Assembly (NCBI GenBank): GCA_002404295.1 | Contig: DHJK01000027.1 | Location: forward strand, 4,860 to 11,711 | Direction: 5' to 3' | Length of the DNA stretch: 6,852 nt | Source: Legionellales bacterium UBA4722 | Lineage (GTDB): Bacteria > Pseudomonadota > Gammaproteobacteria > DSM-16500 | In this document: positions 6,374 through 6,852 of the stretch, one piece after another | How positions within the stretch are numbered: position 1 is the first letter of the stretch | Layout of the letters: every line of letters starts with the position of its first letter | Made by a program: the position numbers and the translations under genes | The notes under the pieces: generated by a model | The model's database searches: none | The model's input: only the letters and a program-made list of their open reading frames with translations | What the model was told of the DNA's origin: nothing

Positions 6374-6451
6374 AGCCTTTTTAGGAAAGCGATTGGATCA
6401 AGCGGGCTACCAGAAAATGTAACGATTGATAAGAGTGGTGCTAATAATGCT
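6374..6451 (+). pseudogene. central fragment of an IS6-family transposase
   Basis: In one frame the DNA reads LFRKAIGSSGLPENVTIDKS followed by GANNA and a TGA at 6452-6454. This is the block around the second catalytic Asp of the IS6-family DDE transposase, commonly FFRKAI..NGLP.KVTIDKSGAN, and nearly every conserved position is kept. A TAA precedes it at 6371-6373. The residues before that (TDAATFYID) may be a worn remnant of the same gene. Both the N-terminal third and the C-terminal part with the catalytic Glu are absent, so it is inactive. It runs in the same direction as the IS6 end at 4640-4728, on the other side of the transporter gene. Confidence 0.75.
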
Positions 6452-6461
6452 TGACTCTATT

Positions 6462-6770
6462 TTACTTCTTTAATGAATTTTTCCACTCTGTGTCATCTTT
6501 ATATGTATAACGGCGTAAAGTAGCTTTTAGTTTAATTAATTGTTCGCTCACAGAGCTTGATTTAAGTGATATAACAAATAGGGCTAATTTTTCATTTAAT
6601 TCCTCATGTGAGTAATCATAAACGCTCATCAGTTTATCTATGAGATTTTCATAGTTATCTATCGATAGAATATCGTTATTTGAGAGCTTATCCCAAAAAG
6701 GTTTTAAGTTTTTTTTTGTTAGGGTCCAGTTATTCTGAATAAATTCCACTGGATTTATTATAAGCGGCAT
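6462..6770 (-). CDS. divergent CsbD-like stress-response protein
   Basis: The 102-residue soluble protein has the spacing of the CsbD/UPF0337 family in its first 65 residues. It has NNWTLTKKNLKPFWDKLSNN (13-32), then a helix with ID..ENLIDKL (37-47), then YDYSHEELNEKL (51-62). CsbD proteins typically read W...K..W.KLT..DL..I......L...I...YG.S.EEAE. They are small helical proteins, about 60-70 residues, made under general stress, and their biochemical role is unknown. Here an extra 35-40 residues, basic and helical (LIKLKATLRRYTY), extend the C-terminus. The ATG at 6770 is preceded by TTGGAA, seven bases upstream. It has its own promoter candidate and its 3' end abuts the IS6-family fragment. 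A chance helical resemblance is the alternative. Confidence 0.6.
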   Translation of the reverse strand: MPLIINPVEFIQNNWTLTKKNLKPFWDKLSNNDILSIDNYENLIDKLMSVYDYSHEELNEKLALFVISLKSSSVSEQLIKLKATLRRYTYKDDTEWKNSLKK

Positions 6771-6810
6771 GGCTTCATTCCAATTAGGATATTATCCTTA
6801 ATATAAAAAA

Positions 6811-6841
6811 TATATAAAATAAAGACATGAACATATGTCAA
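6811..6841 (-). promoter_or_regulatory. promoter of the CsbD-like gene
   Basis: On the minus strand a perfect TTGACA -35 (6836-6841) is followed by AT-only sequence in which TATATA (6811-6816, 19-base spacing) or the overlapping TTTATA (17-base spacing) may serve as -10. GACAT (6824-6828) and ATGTC (6835-6839) are inverted around the downstream edge of the -35 and could bind a regulator. A small hairpin AGGAT/ATCCT (6786-6798) lies in the leader. Confidence 0.45.
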
Positions 6842-6852
6842 TTTATAGACAT

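Overview
The window is AT-rich DNA from a Gram-negative host-associated bacterium. A gammaproteobacterium of the Legionella/Coxiella group is the best guess. The guess rests on a YopJ-like (clan CE) effector candidate, a large orphan membrane protein, a divergent CsbD-like stress protein, a major facilitator of the type common in these genera, and decayed IS6-family DNA. No gene here proves the genus.

Layout. 3-161 (+) is the C-terminal tail of a gene that starts outside the window. 243-1598 (-) encodes a 451-residue protein with a His-Asp-Gln-Cys set spaced exactly as in YopJ acetyltransferases, followed by about 220 unrecognised residues. 1599-1979 is a gene-free interval dominated by a long palindrome (core arms 47 nt, one arm carrying a 20-nt extra piece). 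A good sigma70-type promoter lies across its loop and points at the next gene. 1980-4010 (+) encodes a 676-residue protein with four predicted membrane segments and a large soluble C-terminal half. 4113-4595 (+) encodes a small exported protein with its own candidate promoter. 4640-4728 (+) is the worn 3' end of an IS6-family transposase ending in the terminal repeat TTTGCAACAGTGCC. 4750-6180 (-) is an MFS transporter. 6374-6451 (+) is a second IS6-family transposase fragment. 6462-6770 (-) is a CsbD-like small protein with a TTGACA promoter element at the window edge.

How the parts relate. No multi-gene operon is evident; each gene appears to have its own upstream region. The left half (effector candidate, palindrome, orphan membrane protein) looks like accessory, possibly effector-type DNA. 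On the right, the MFS gene lies between two IS6-family remnants in the same orientation, the arrangement IS6/IS26-type elements leave when they carry passenger DNA. The strongest leads are the YopJ-like protein with a changed acidic residue and a novel C-terminal part, the palindrome with a promoter in its loop, and the IS6-bracketed transporter with an out-of-frame repeat in its tail.
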